Source of the DNA: Tunturibacter empetritectus
GTDB taxonomy: Bacteria > Acidobacteriota > Terriglobia > Terriglobales > Acidobacteriaceae
Direction: 5' to 3'
Assembly: GCF_040358985.1 (NCBI RefSeq)
Contig: NZ_CP132932.1
Location: 4,588,001 to 4,652,000, forward strand
DNA: 64,000 nucleotides
Numbering within the stretch: position 1 is the first letter of the stretch; each line of letters starts with the position of its first letter. Below are positions 9,401-17,045 of this stretch, piece after piece. Below the pieces are notes generated by a model. It did not search any database and was not told the DNA's origin. It saw nothing but the letters and a program-made list of their open reading frames with translations. The translations under genes were made by a program, and so were the position numbers.

Positions 9401-10878
9401 TCGGTCGCCTTAACCATGAGGTTTGCGGTTCCGGCAAACGTCGGCGTACCACTAACCACGCAGCCTGAAACCGAAAGACCCGCAGGCAGTATTCCCGCCG
9501 TGATCGCGCAGGAGTAAGGAGACGTACCGCCCGCTACTCCAATCGTCGCAGTGTAAGGAACACCGACCGTCGCATTTGGCAGTGACGACAGCGTCAACGA
9601 AAGCCCAGCAGGCGAGACCGTGAGAGTGACCGGCCCTGTCGCAGTTGCAACCGGATTGCCCGAGTCTGTCACCTTCACCGTAACGGTGCTGCTTCCTGGA
9701 GCCGTAGGTGTGCCACTCACGATGCATCCGGTTTGAGTGAGTCCAGCAGGCAGCATACCCGCCGTAATCACGCAGGAGTAAGGAGACGTACCTCCGGTGG
9801 CGCCGATCGTCCCCGTGTAGGGAACACCGACCGTCGCGCCGGGCAGATTCGTAAGGGTCAACGTTGCCGCAGACTGTGCGGGGTTGATCGTGATGCTGAA
9901 AGGCGCGCTCGCCTGAGTTCCGCTAGCGTCCTGTACTTGAGCGGTAAAAGAGCTCACTCCCTGCGCTGTCGGCGTTCCCGAGATCAAGCCCGTCGAAGAG
10001 GAGAGTCCAAGACCGGCAGGCAGTGCGCCCGAGATAATGCTCCAGGAGTATGGCGTGGCTCCGCCTGAGGCGGTCAGTGTCGTCGAATAGGCCGTGCCGA
10101 CCGTGCCGGCTGGGGGATTGCCTCGAAGGACCGTAAGCGGGCCGGACTGCGACGTGCCCTGTCCCGTCGAAATCACAACTGTCTCTTGTGCTGTTACAGA
10201 AAACGGAATGTCGCTGGAGTCGATGATCTGAACTGAGAAGCTCGAAGTGCCTGCAACGGTCGGTGTTCCGGAGATCACACCTGTCGCCGCATTGAAGCTA
10301 AGACCAGCTGGAAGCGAGCCACCCGCGACGCTCCACTTCAACGGAGCTGTGCCTCCGGCGGCGATCAGCGTAGCGGTGTAAGCACTCCCTACGGTCCCAA
10401 CCGGAGGAGCCCCGGAGATCGTGGGATCCGGATTGACCGTGATGCTCACCGTGCTGGAGTTCTTCGTTCCTGTCACTCCCGCTGTCAAAGTCAACTTCAG
10501 CTGTGAGGTGATATTCGAAGGAGCCGTATAAGTCGTTGAAGCGCCAACCGAGTTCGAGAGCGCCCCGCACGAACTCGAGCCACAGGCAGCGCTCGAAAGC
10601 ACCCAGCTAACCACCGGTGTCCCGGAGAGTTTCGAACTGACCGCGAATGACTGACCAGCGTCGAGTGTCACCGCGGAACTCGACAGGCTGACAACTCCTC
10701 CACCTGCATATCCGCCACTCCCGCATCCGGTAAATGCCAGGCAAATCGTGAGAAAAAACAGCAAGGTTGCACTCGCACGAATGACGTTCTCCACAACTGA
10801 CATTCCAGTGCGGCTCTCGTTCAGAGTTGCAAGACTCAGGCGATCCGTATTCAGAGACAACATTGATTTGTTCAGCAT
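6403..10878 (-). CDS. Large secreted lipoprotein with nine Ig-like (He_PIG-type) repeats
   Basis: About 1491 residues. The start at 10878 is chosen for AAAGGAG six bases before the ATG; an ORF extension to 11133 lacks this. A hydrophobic segment ends in a lipobox-like AFTGC around residue 60. Then come about nine Ig-like repeats recognisable by ATVGxxYxxTI, GGTSPYSC, LPAGL and VSGTPT. Three central units are almost identical (88-residue period). The C-terminal 600 residues are Gly/Thr/Ser-rich and of unknown function. Paired Cys in the repeats suggest disulphides outside the cytoplasm. Likely a cell-surface adhesin or structural protein; no enzyme motif is seen. Confidence 0.85.
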   Translation of the reverse strand: MLNKSMLSLNTDRLSLATLNESRTGMSVVENVIRASATLLFFLTICLAFTGCGSGGYAGGGVVSLSSSAVTLDAGQSFAVSSKLSGTPVVSWVLSSAACGSSSCGALSNSVGASTTYTAPSNITSQLKLTLTAGVTGTKNSSTVSITVNPDPTISGAPPVGTVGSAYTATLIAAGGTAPLKWSVAGGSLPAGLSFNAATGVISGTPTVAGTSSFSVQIIDSSDIPFSVTAQETVVISTGQGTSQSGPLTVLRGNPPAGTVGTAYSTTLTASGGATPYSWSIISGALPAGLGLSSSTGLISGTPTAQGVSSFTAQVQDASGTQASAPFSITINPAQSAATLTLTNLPGATVGVPYTGTIGATGGTSPYSCVITAGMLPAGLTQTGCIVSGTPTAPGSSTVTVKVTDSGNPVATATGPVTLTVSPAGLSLTLSSLPNATVGVPYTATIGVAGGTSPYSCAITAGILPAGLSVSGCVVSGTPTFAGTANLMVKATDSSSPVETTTGPESLTVLPAGLSLTLSSLPNATVGVPYTATIGVAGGTSPYSCAITAGILPAGLSVSGCVVSGTPTVAGTANLTVKATDSSSPVETTTGPESLTVLPAGLSLTLSSLPNATVGVPYTATIGVAGGTSPYSCAITAGILPAGLSVTGCVVSGTPTVAGTANLTVKATDSSPTVETTTGPESLTVLPATITLTLTSPPNATVGTPYIGTIGVNGGTSPYSCTITSGTLPAGLSISNCAVSGTPTVAGTANLTVKAVDTSNPVATTTGPVTLVVSPATATLTLTSPPNATVGTVYSGTIGVSGGTAPYSCTIMSGTLPAGLTAAGCVINGTPTTAGTANLVVKATDSATPTATTTGPVTLTVLPIPTLSLTGSLPNAILGQPYMQTLLATGGIQPYKYQVTAGNLPAGLSLSTSGVISGTPTTPGASSFTVTVTDTETTPQTASLPLVLLVVYPTTPNDVELTGPYAFLFQGYDDVLAGVLAYQTATVGSFTADGTGVVSNGELDANHQSSAPTGTTVSSNDFLGTYTIGTDSRGSLTITTLNQDGTTAGTSTYAIALKAPVSPATISTRGDLIEFDNNSLQGTRGSGTLLAQQTAAFAAGLNGSYAFGLSGDTPCLPACTLGIVAGPAASVGQFTASGSGLISSGSSDANIATTNYASETLSGSYGSADANGRVQLAMSTTGTPAAIYPTDYAVYLVSANEAFVLSTDKHSSYVLLAGSAQLQTQATFTNASMSGPFVGYENAQSNPGLLGSTLQNVLNLSTSTIFRGTASGGSCNITNVDVAGTTALVNQITGLGGLLPTSVVQDLLGTYQSTGTAGCPVANSDGRGVLNYPVPTGLIATLLGLLGLDNPPAPRVFYLISPDNAYFLETGYAGLGNFEPQTGAPFSNATLDGTFVYGTTPASSLAGVNGSGTITANGAGSATSTLDLNVGVGTINVLQLGVTSTMNYNLTDATAGRYTYGTSVLYAISPSRFVLLDTSILSTSPSVALLY
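8807..9602 (-). repeat. Three near-identical 264-bp tandem units inside the Ig lipoprotein
   Basis: The anchor sequence around GAAAGG/GAAAGCCCAGCAGG recurs at 9071, 9335 and 9599, giving an exact 264-bp (88-codon) period. A third unit extends left to about 8807. Differences are mostly synonymous, pointing to recent duplication or gene conversion. Outer repeats of the same gene are diverged. Confidence 0.8.
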
Positions 10879-11472
10879 GTAAAACTCCTTTGGATTTAGG
10901 CAGTAAGGAACAAAACTTGAGGAATAAATCTCTTTTGGGGTCTGAAGTTGACGATGAGCGGGTAGGGGCCAAGTCTGTAGTCTCAACAGAGACTCGGTAG
11001 TTGAGCTTGAAAACAAAGGCGAAGGTCGCCTGGAAGCTATCGCATCGCGGTGAAACCGGGGCTTACGGGGTAGTTGCAACATAGTTCCTCCAAGGCCAAA
11101 TCGAGCGCAGAGAGATTCCAAAAGTAACCGCAAAACTTTGCAGTCACCTTGTATAGGGAAGTACCCATTACTTTGGATTTAGGCTTTTCGGATTAATCCG
11201 TCGTTTGATATCAAACGTGATATCAACAGCAGGTTTTTAGAATTTTTCAGAGGAAAATCAACTTTTTATAAATCGAATCCAAAGGAATTCGGAACCTTGA
11301 GTACGGAGTGACAGATGATCCTGAACGTTCAAGCGGAAGAGTAATAGTGAAGAGTTTTTCTTAGTAGGAGAAAAAGTAACCGATTTATGTATTGCCATTT
11401 ACGCAATTCGAGGATCAGAATTGAATTCGCAGAGTACCAACGTCTGTCGAGCAGCGCGACGGGAGCACCAAA
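10879..11472. other. Long intergenic region with palindromes
   Basis: No gene seen. It separates the divergent Ig lipoprotein and ribbon-helix-helix genes. It contains two perfect palindromes (separate entry) and an A/T-rich stretch at 11220-11290, fitting a divergent regulatory region. Confidence 0.6.
11190..11217. promoter_or_regulatory. Perfect palindromes, candidate operator
   Basis: GGATTAATCC (11190-11199) and the 16-base CGTTTGATATCAAACG (11202-11217) are both perfect palindromes, and a further GATATCAA follows at once. They lie between the divergent Ig lipoprotein and the small ribbon-helix-helix gene, a sensible place for an autoregulatory site. Confidence 0.5.
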
Positions 11473-11706
11473 ATGACCCAAGAATATAAACGGCACCAGA
11501 GCTTTCCACTCCGTCTTTCTCCTTCGATCCGTCAACAAGCCAATGATCTTGCACACGTCGAAGGCATATCGCTCAACCACTTCATCAGCCTGGCGATCGC
11601 AGAAAAGATAGTCAGGATGGAGCAAACAACTTTGCTCAAAGAGCAAGTGACCCCGAAAAAAGTAGTTACTCTTCGCACTGACTTCCGATCAGACAAACTT
11701 GCCTGA
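11473..11706 (+). CDS. Small ribbon-helix-helix (HicB/Arc-like) protein
   Basis: 77 residues. The N-terminal FPLRLSPSIRQQANDLAHVE followed by GISLNHFISLAIAEKI has the strand-helix-helix pattern of Arc/MetJ-type DNA-binding proteins, of the kind annotated as HicB-family antitoxins. A GGGAG ribosome site lies eight bases before the ATG. No HicA-type toxin gene is adjacent, so it may be a solo regulator. Palindromes 250 bases upstream are candidate targets. Confidence 0.75.
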   Translation: MTQEYKRHQSFPLRLSPSIRQQANDLAHVEGISLNHFISLAIAEKIVRMEQTTLLKEQVTPKKVVTLRTDFRSDKLA

Positions 11707-12328
11707 TCGCATGAGTGCTGGAGAATGCAAGGTATCGATGGCCAGCTGGATTAGCTGGCTACCGTAGACCTCAGGGAGTAGCCACTGAGCACACAAGACG
11801 CGATAGAGGGCTGCGCATCAGCCCAAGCCTCGCGACACGCATCTTGGCCTGCGACAGAGCATTGGTTTCTCTGCCTGTCTCCCCTCAAGGCTTGTAGAGT
11901 CGCCAGCGCAAGAAGTTTATTCACGCCCCCACCAATATTCGACTCTGACTCTCTTCGCTTCAGATATTTACCTATGAGATCGAGAGTTCTATCGAACTGC
12001 CTGTTACGTCAGGAACTATCTGGCGTAATAGGCCAGTACGTCGAGAATCGCGTCGTTCATCCCTCGGGTAACAAAAAGCCAGTATAAAAAAATAAATTCC
12101 CAAAAATTCCGAAAGCCAAAACTACCCGCACCCAAACTGTTGTAAGCGCGATTGATAATCCACCTCGAAGCTGCGCTCATCCCAACTGAATTTCCTTCCC
12201 TCATTGCATATGATGGACGTAATATTCGGAATAATGATTTGAAGCGCTTCAAGGATAGACCCCATTTGGTCTGGAATGAACCAGTCTCGCGGACCCCACT
12301 GCGAGACCGCCACAAGGAGCACGACCTA
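11707..12328. other. Gene-free stretch
   Basis: No convincing gene. It holds a short hairpin GCCAGCT-ggatt-AGCTGGC (11741-11759) without a T-run, and an A/T-rich segment near 12060-12110. It may be decayed sequence belonging to the neighbouring pseudogene. Confidence 0.5.
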
Positions 12329-12783
12329 TTGCCACAATCTCATTACTCTCGAAGACGATTCCTCGGAGCAGCAGCGCCCGGTTTGACCCTTAGGAAATCA
12401 CCCTATCTCGCACGCAACCTCTGCCGCTTGATCGAGTCCGGCCTTTCTTCGCCCGCATTCCAGATCAAGCTGTACTACTGAGCACAACAAACCGCCGTGC
12501 CGGCCATGTGCAAGCTACCAAAGCATTGGATGGCAGCTATCTGCTGGTCTACATTCCATGCGCAGATCAGCCCATCTCGCTCAATCTATCGTCAATGCCT
12601 CAGGGCGAGCGGACCGCCTGGTGGTACGATCCCCGCACCGGGATCGGTACCAAGATCGCACAATTCTTCTCAGGTTCTAAGGTTGAAGTCACCACGCCGC
12701 CTTACGGTCCAGACTGGGTGCTCGTCGTCGATGATGCAAGATCCGGCTTCGGTCCTCCGGGCCTCGACGCATGGAACTCCTGA
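12329..12783 (+). pseudogene. Remnant of a Tat-exported DUF4038-type glycoside hydrolase
   Basis: The 5' end looks real: AAGGAG, nine bases, then a TTG start and a twin-arginine signal (SRRRFLGAAAPG). The frame then runs into unrelated sequence and stops near 12481. In the next frame, from about 12394 on, lies the end of a DUF4038-like enzyme: RIPDQAVLLS, GHVQATKALDGSYLLVYIP, WWYDPRTG and PDWVLVVDD, typical of the C-terminal collagen-binding-like domain. The whole catalytic barrel between them is missing. An internal deletion has thus joined the first about 20 codons to the last about 130. It directly precedes an intact glycoside hydrolase, its probable former operon partner. Confidence 0.75.
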
Positions 12784-12846
12784 ACGCGTAGAACGTCTGC
12801 GCGAACATGCGAGGCGGTACGGACCTTACAGAGATATCGAGGCACT

Positions 12847-14700
12847 ATGAATCGCAGAGAGTTTCTAGGATCGCTTGTCGTGCTGTCATCGATGCAATCA
12901 ACGGCAGAAGCACTCGCTTTGCCGAGCGCCGACTCGTCATCGGTCAAACCGTTGAACGATCAACCTGTAGAAGCGCTGACTATCCCCGATCTCTCTCACA
13001 TTCCATACAGCATCGCAGGCTCCTGGCTCGTCGTTGACCTCAGCGAAGGCCGTGCGGCAGTGAAGACGGTGCGCCGCTCCGCGGTCTCCTATCGTTGGCA
13101 GCAGACCGGTCCGTGGGCGGACCTGCTGTTTGAGATCGTCATGATTCGTGATGGGAAAGAGGCTCCCAGCACCATCACGGCTTCCATGTCGAGTGTTCGA
13201 CTTGCTTCAGGCGACTCGTCGGTCGAAGTGATATCTTCCGACGGCGATACTTTCCTCATCGCCGCACAGCATTGCGGCGTACATCTTCGACTGGCGCACC
13301 CTCCCGCCTGGATCTACCAGGCATCAGACGCCGCGTTTCGTGCCACCTCGTTTCATGCTTACGATCAACAGTCGAAGACGTATCTCAACCTGCACGCTGA
13401 CCGCCCGCTCATCTTTCAACCTGCCGAGATGGGTATTCCATACGACACGGTGACTCTTGCATCGCATTCCACACAAAGGATGACGGTACGCTGCACAACA
13501 CGGGAGGAGCACCCCAGCGATCAGATACCTGACCTAACCCTAGTCCGCACGCGACGAAACGATGAGCTCGACGAATGGATGCGGCGTTGCCCGGATGTCC
13601 CGGACTCCTATCAGCCCGCTGCACGCACCGCCTGGTACCTCTTCTCTGCGTTGCAGGTCAGCCCCGAAGGAGCGCTGCGGAGACAGACCGTTCTCTCAAG
13701 CAAGAAGGGCATGAACATGGTCTGGTCATGGGACAACTGCATCAATGCGCTGGCCCTTGTAAAGGCTGACCCGGCACTTGCGTGGGACCAGCTTTCGACC
13801 ATTCTTGATCATCAACGAGCCGACGGCGTTCTTCCAGATGCCATCAGCGACTCCGAGATTGTATATGGCTTCAACAAGCCGCCCGTCTGGGCCTGGACTG
13901 TTCAAAAACTTCTACCCGCCACGCCCGCCACAGATCACACAGCTCATCTCGAAGAGGTCTATCCAAAGATCGTCCGGTTTCATGAGTGGTGGTTCCGGGA
14001 GCGTGATCTCCTGGGCGACGGCCTTCCCTGCTACATGTGCGGCAACGACTCAGGATGGGACAACGCGAGCATCTTTGCCGGACGATGGCCTGTGCAGAGT
14101 CCCGATCTTGCGGCTTGGCTTATTCTGGACGCTGAGGCTCTGGCGAAGATCGCGACTCAATTAGACCGCACCGATGAGGCCGCGCGTTGGCGCGAGCATG
14201 AGAGAGATCTGCTCGCTCGCTTTCACAAGCGCTTCTGGCTCGACGGCCAACCCCACTTCTTCAGCCTCACTCCCGCCGGCCCTGAACGTCATAGGAGTAC
14301 AAGCCTCATCACATCGATCCCCCTCCTTCTCGGAGAGCGTCTCGACCCCGCCATTCGCCGTGAACTCGTTCGTTCCCTCTCGGACCCGGCACGCTTCTTT
14401 GCTCCGGCAGGCCCCGCAACCGAGGCGCGCAGTAGCCCTCTCTACCAGCCGAACGGTTACTGGAGAGGTCCGGTCTGGGGCATATCCACGTACCTCATCT
14501 GCACAGGACTCGTTGAATGTGGCGAAACCAATCTCGCCAGGACTCTCGCCACACGATTTTGTGAGACATGTGCGCGCGACGGAAATTTTCGTGAGAACTA
14601 CGATGCTTCCACCGGCTCCGGTCAGTACGACTCCGGCATGACATGGACCGCCGCGGACTTCCTCCTGCTCACGAATTGGCTAAGTACCTTTCATCAATAA
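12847..14700 (+). CDS. Tat-exported glycoside hydrolase, GH63/GH37-like (alpha/alpha)6 fold
   Basis: About 617 residues. The N-terminus MNRREFLGSLVVLSS is a twin-arginine signal. The catalytic module resembles MGH1-like/trehalase-type clan GH-G enzymes: SWDNCINALA, GNDSGWDNAS (usual place of the general acid Asp), NGYWRGPVWG, and FRENYDASTGSGQYD (usual place of the base Glu), ending TWTAADFLLL. By family it would hydrolyse an alpha-linked sugar in the periplasm; the precise substrate cannot be told. It follows the DUF4038 remnant by 63 bases and is convergent with the EamA pair. Confidence 0.85.
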   Translation: MNRREFLGSLVVLSSMQSTAEALALPSADSSSVKPLNDQPVEALTIPDLSHIPYSIAGSWLVVDLSEGRAAVKTVRRSAVSYRWQQTGPWADLLFEIVMIRDGKEAPSTITASMSSVRLASGDSSVEVISSDGDTFLIAAQHCGVHLRLAHPPAWIYQASDAAFRATSFHAYDQQSKTYLNLHADRPLIFQPAEMGIPYDTVTLASHSTQRMTVRCTTREEHPSDQIPDLTLVRTRRNDELDEWMRRCPDVPDSYQPAARTAWYLFSALQVSPEGALRRQTVLSSKKGMNMVWSWDNCINALALVKADPALAWDQLSTILDHQRADGVLPDAISDSEIVYGFNKPPVWAWTVQKLLPATPATDHTAHLEEVYPKIVRFHEWWFRERDLLGDGLPCYMCGNDSGWDNASIFAGRWPVQSPDLAAWLILDAEALAKIATQLDRTDEAARWREHERDLLARFHKRFWLDGQPHFFSLTPAGPERHRSTSLITSIPLLLGERLDPAIRRELVRSLSDPARFFAPAGPATEARSSPLYQPNGYWRGPVWGISTYLICTGLVECGETNLARTLATRFCETCARDGNFRENYDASTGSGQYDSGMTWTAADFLLLTNWLSTFHQ

Positions 14701-15071
14701 CTAGGAAATAACTAGGACATATTCGATAGGAAGATTTCAGGCGATTCGGAGCAGACGCCAGCTTGCCGATCAGATTCCCAAAACGGGAAACCCTGAAAAA
14801 TAAATCCTGAATCCGTGACGCATTTTTCGAGCCCGAAAAAGTGACTGCTTAAACACCACGTCTACCACGCATCCCACCACAAACTCACCATCAAAACACC
14901 ACGCTATAGCACCCCTTTTTTGCAAAAACCCCCACAAAAACACGCATCCACCACACCAAAAAATAACTGCAACAAAACTCCTCGTCCGGACTGTCTCTTG
15001 CTCTCGTCAGGCGCACTCACGGCATGAGGGGCCAGTTGATTCTCTAAGGCAAGGTGTCTACCGGTGCTGGT
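14701..15071. repeat. CACCAC-rich low-complexity intergenic DNA
   Basis: No gene. Between about 14850 and 14970 the plus strand is almost free of G and built of variations on CACCACGC, CACCACAAA and CACGCATCC. A small hairpin TTTTTCG-agcc-CGAAAAA (14823-14840) sits before it and may end the glycoside hydrolase transcript. Such purine/pyrimidine-skewed CACCAC stretches are, as I recall, common between genes in Acidobacteriaceae. Confidence 0.5.
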
Positions 15072-15488
15072 TCAGATGGACAGCAGCACGACTGCGATGA
15101 GGGAGCAGGCGACTCCGGCCCATTGCAGACGGCTGACAGACTCATGCAGGATCAACGGCACAAGCACAATGACCACAACAGGATAGAGCGCCGTAAGGGG
15201 CGCCACGATCGACGCCTTCCCTCCACGCTTGAGAGCGGCGAAGAGCGCCCAGGCACCAAGAGCGTTGAGCAGGCCGCTAAGGATTGCATACGTTAGGTTG
15301 AGCTTTGAGTAATGCAGAACCGCAGGGCCCGGATAGAAGAATGGTTCCAGGAGAAGAAAACCCACCACCAGCCAGATGAGCGACGACTCCGCGGAGATGT
15401 AATTGGTTGCAAGTTTTTGAAGGATGCCGACAACACCCCACGCGAGCACGGTCAGGATGGAGTACCAAAGCCAGGGGGGGATATGCAC
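15072..15488 (-). CDS. Half-size EamA/DMT transporter subunit B
   Basis: About 138 residues, four to five membrane helices (WYSILTVLAWGVVGILQKL, LIWLVVGFLLLEPF, a C-terminal LQWAGVACSLIAVVLLSI). This is half of a usual ten-helix EamA permease. The start GTG at 15488 is picked because GGAGG lies nine bases before it and the upstream frame to 15575 overlaps the previous gene. It lies 13 bases after a second half-size EamA gene, so the two probably work as a heterodimer. As the last genes of the amino-sugar operon they may move a sugar or breakdown product; direction unknown. Confidence 0.8.
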   Translation of the reverse strand: MHIPPWLWYSILTVLAWGVVGILQKLATNYISAESSLIWLVVGFLLLEPFFYPGPAVLHYSKLNLTYAILSGLLNALGAWALFAALKRGGKASIVAPLTALYPVVVIVLVPLILHESVSRLQWAGVACSLIAVVLLSI

Positions 15489-15501
15489 GACGCAAAACCT
15501 C

Positions 15502-15939
15502 CTATAGGGAAAAGATGACGATGGCAATTGTGGCGAACAACAGGCCGAGTGCCTGAATGGGACGGAAGCGCTCACGCAGGATCGTGATCGCGAGAACGAC
15601 GGTGATCATGGGATAGAGCGCTGCAGCCACCGTGATGAGGGTGGTGTTGCCGTTGGTGTGATAGGCGGCGAAGAGCGCAAGGCCGCCGATTCCAGACAGC
15701 ACACCGTTGAGTACGCCGTAGGCGACACCGCGAGGACTTTTTTCGAGCTTCCCGCGACGTGCAATCAGCAGTACGAGTCCGACGGGAACGGTGCCTATCG
15801 TGAACAGAAACTGCATCGTGTCTGGGGGGATCTCTCGTGACCCAAGTTTGGAGAAGAGCGCCCAGGCGCCCCAACAGAGCACGCAGATCATTGAGTACCA
15901 GAACCAGGATGCGTTGCACATTTTTCTCAATAGGTCCAT
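15502..15939 (-). CDS. Half-size EamA/DMT transporter subunit A
   Basis: About 145 residues with four to five hydrophobic helices: WFWYSMICVLCWGAWALFSKL, TMQFLFTIGTVPVGLVLLIA, and a C-terminal IQALGLLFATIAIVIFSL. It shares the N-terminal WFWYS..VL.WG.W pattern with the next gene. The start at 15939 has AGGAGG just upstream; the longer frame to 16149 overlaps the SIS gene and is not credible. Gap of 22 bases from the SIS gene. The pair with 15072-15488 looks like a split or duplicated drug/metabolite-type permease. Confidence 0.8.
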   Translation of the reverse strand: MDLLRKMCNASWFWYSMICVLCWGAWALFSKLGSREIPPDTMQFLFTIGTVPVGLVLLIARRGKLEKSPRGVAYGVLNGVLSGIGGLALFAAYHTNGNTTLITVAAALYPMITVVLAITILRERFRPIQALGLLFATIAIVIFSL

Positions 15940-15961
15940 CGTTCCTCCTGTAGGTTCCCCT

Positions 15962-17023
15962 TCACCGCGAGACGTGCCGCTGGTTGAAGCTGGCTTCGTC
16001 AACCGCCACCTGCGGCGCGTAGCGAAAACTTCCCGGCTCGATTCCTCGCAAGACCGCCAATTGAAAGGCCGCCGCCTGCAAGGGCACGATCTCAAAGAGG
16101 GGTGAGAGTGTTTGGGATACCGAGGGGAGATCACACCAGCGCGCATCACGGACCTGCGATCCGGATGGACCGATCAACCGAATTTCGCCGCCAAACTGTA
16201 CAAGGTCATGGGCCAAGGCGAGATTGAGATCCCGCGTAGGGCCCTGCGGTGCGAAGACGAAGCCGCGGAAGTTTTGATCGACGACCTCGACCGGGCCGTG
16301 CCGGAAGGAGGCGATCGGCATCGCGACTGCCGGACTCTTCGCGACTTCATGAAAGAGCAGTGCACCCTCATGGGCGGATGCGACGGAGGGGCCTCGCGCG
16401 AGCAGATACGGCGTTACAGAGGGCGACAGAAAGGCGTCCCAACTTGTGAGAGTCTTCATGCTTGCCTCGACGAGAGAGGCGAACGAAGGCAGGAGTGTCC
16501 GAACCTCTTCTGCGGCGGCGTCGAAGTAGCCGGCAACAAGATTTCCCAAGAGGTGCAGCGTAAGAAGCGTGCCGGTGTACGTCTGGATGGCGACCATCTC
16601 ATCATTGAGGCTGGCGATCGAGAGGCTCACGTCCGCAGATCGGGACAACTGGCTTAGTGGCTCGTTGGTGACACCGATGATGGGCACCTTGCCTTTCATC
16701 TTTTCGAGCAGTTTCGCGATCTCGACGGACTCACCCGACCGCGAGACTAACAGGACAACGGCATCCTTCCAGACACTGTTCAAGTAGTGCAGAAGTTCTC
16801 CTGCTTCAATCGCAACTGCGTCAAGGCCGAATGAGCAAAGGAAATACCGGAGCGGGATGGAAGCGAACAGCGACGCGCCCATGGCCGTGATGATGATCTT
16901 TTTTCCAGAGCGGAGAAGTGTAGCAGCGTGCTTCATGGCCGGTGCGCCGTCTTTGCATTGGTAGTGCAGCGTGCGCGCGAGTGATTCGGGCTGGGCGTGA
17001 ATGTTGCTGGCTAGATTGTGCAT
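15962..17023 (-). CDS. SIS-domain sugar-phosphate isomerase/deaminase (GlmS C-half-like)
   Basis: About 353 residues with two SIS domains and no glutamine amidotransferase domain. Visible: GASLFASIPLRYFL, the phospho-sugar loop SRSGESVEIAKLL, NDEMVAIQTYTGTL, and ASFRHGPVEVV, the GlmS-type FRHGP motif. Such stand-alone GlmS-like proteins act as glucosamine-6-phosphate or galactosamine-6-phosphate deaminases (NagB-II/AgaS). It is encoded between the ROK kinase and the EamA pair in the operon that already has a classical NagB, so it is either redundant or handles a second amino sugar. Confidence 0.83.
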   Translation of the reverse strand: MHNLASNIHAQPESLARTLHYQCKDGAPAMKHAATLLRSGKKIIITAMGASLFASIPLRYFLCSFGLDAVAIEAGELLHYLNSVWKDAVVLLVSRSGESVEIAKLLEKMKGKVPIIGVTNEPLSQLSRSADVSLSIASLNDEMVAIQTYTGTLLTLHLLGNLVAGYFDAAAEEVRTLLPSFASLVEASMKTLTSWDAFLSPSVTPYLLARGPSVASAHEGALLFHEVAKSPAVAMPIASFRHGPVEVVDQNFRGFVFAPQGPTRDLNLALAHDLVQFGGEIRLIGPSGSQVRDARWCDLPSVSQTLSPLFEIVPLQAAAFQLAVLRGIEPGSFRYAPQVAVDEASFNQRHVSR

Positions 17024-17045
17024 GTCTTACCTTTTTGTGAATTTT

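Noticed and set aside
11707..11900. Short reading frame 11715-11897 as a gene
   Set aside because: No ribosome site, no motif, odd composition; it overlaps a small hairpin and looks noncoding.
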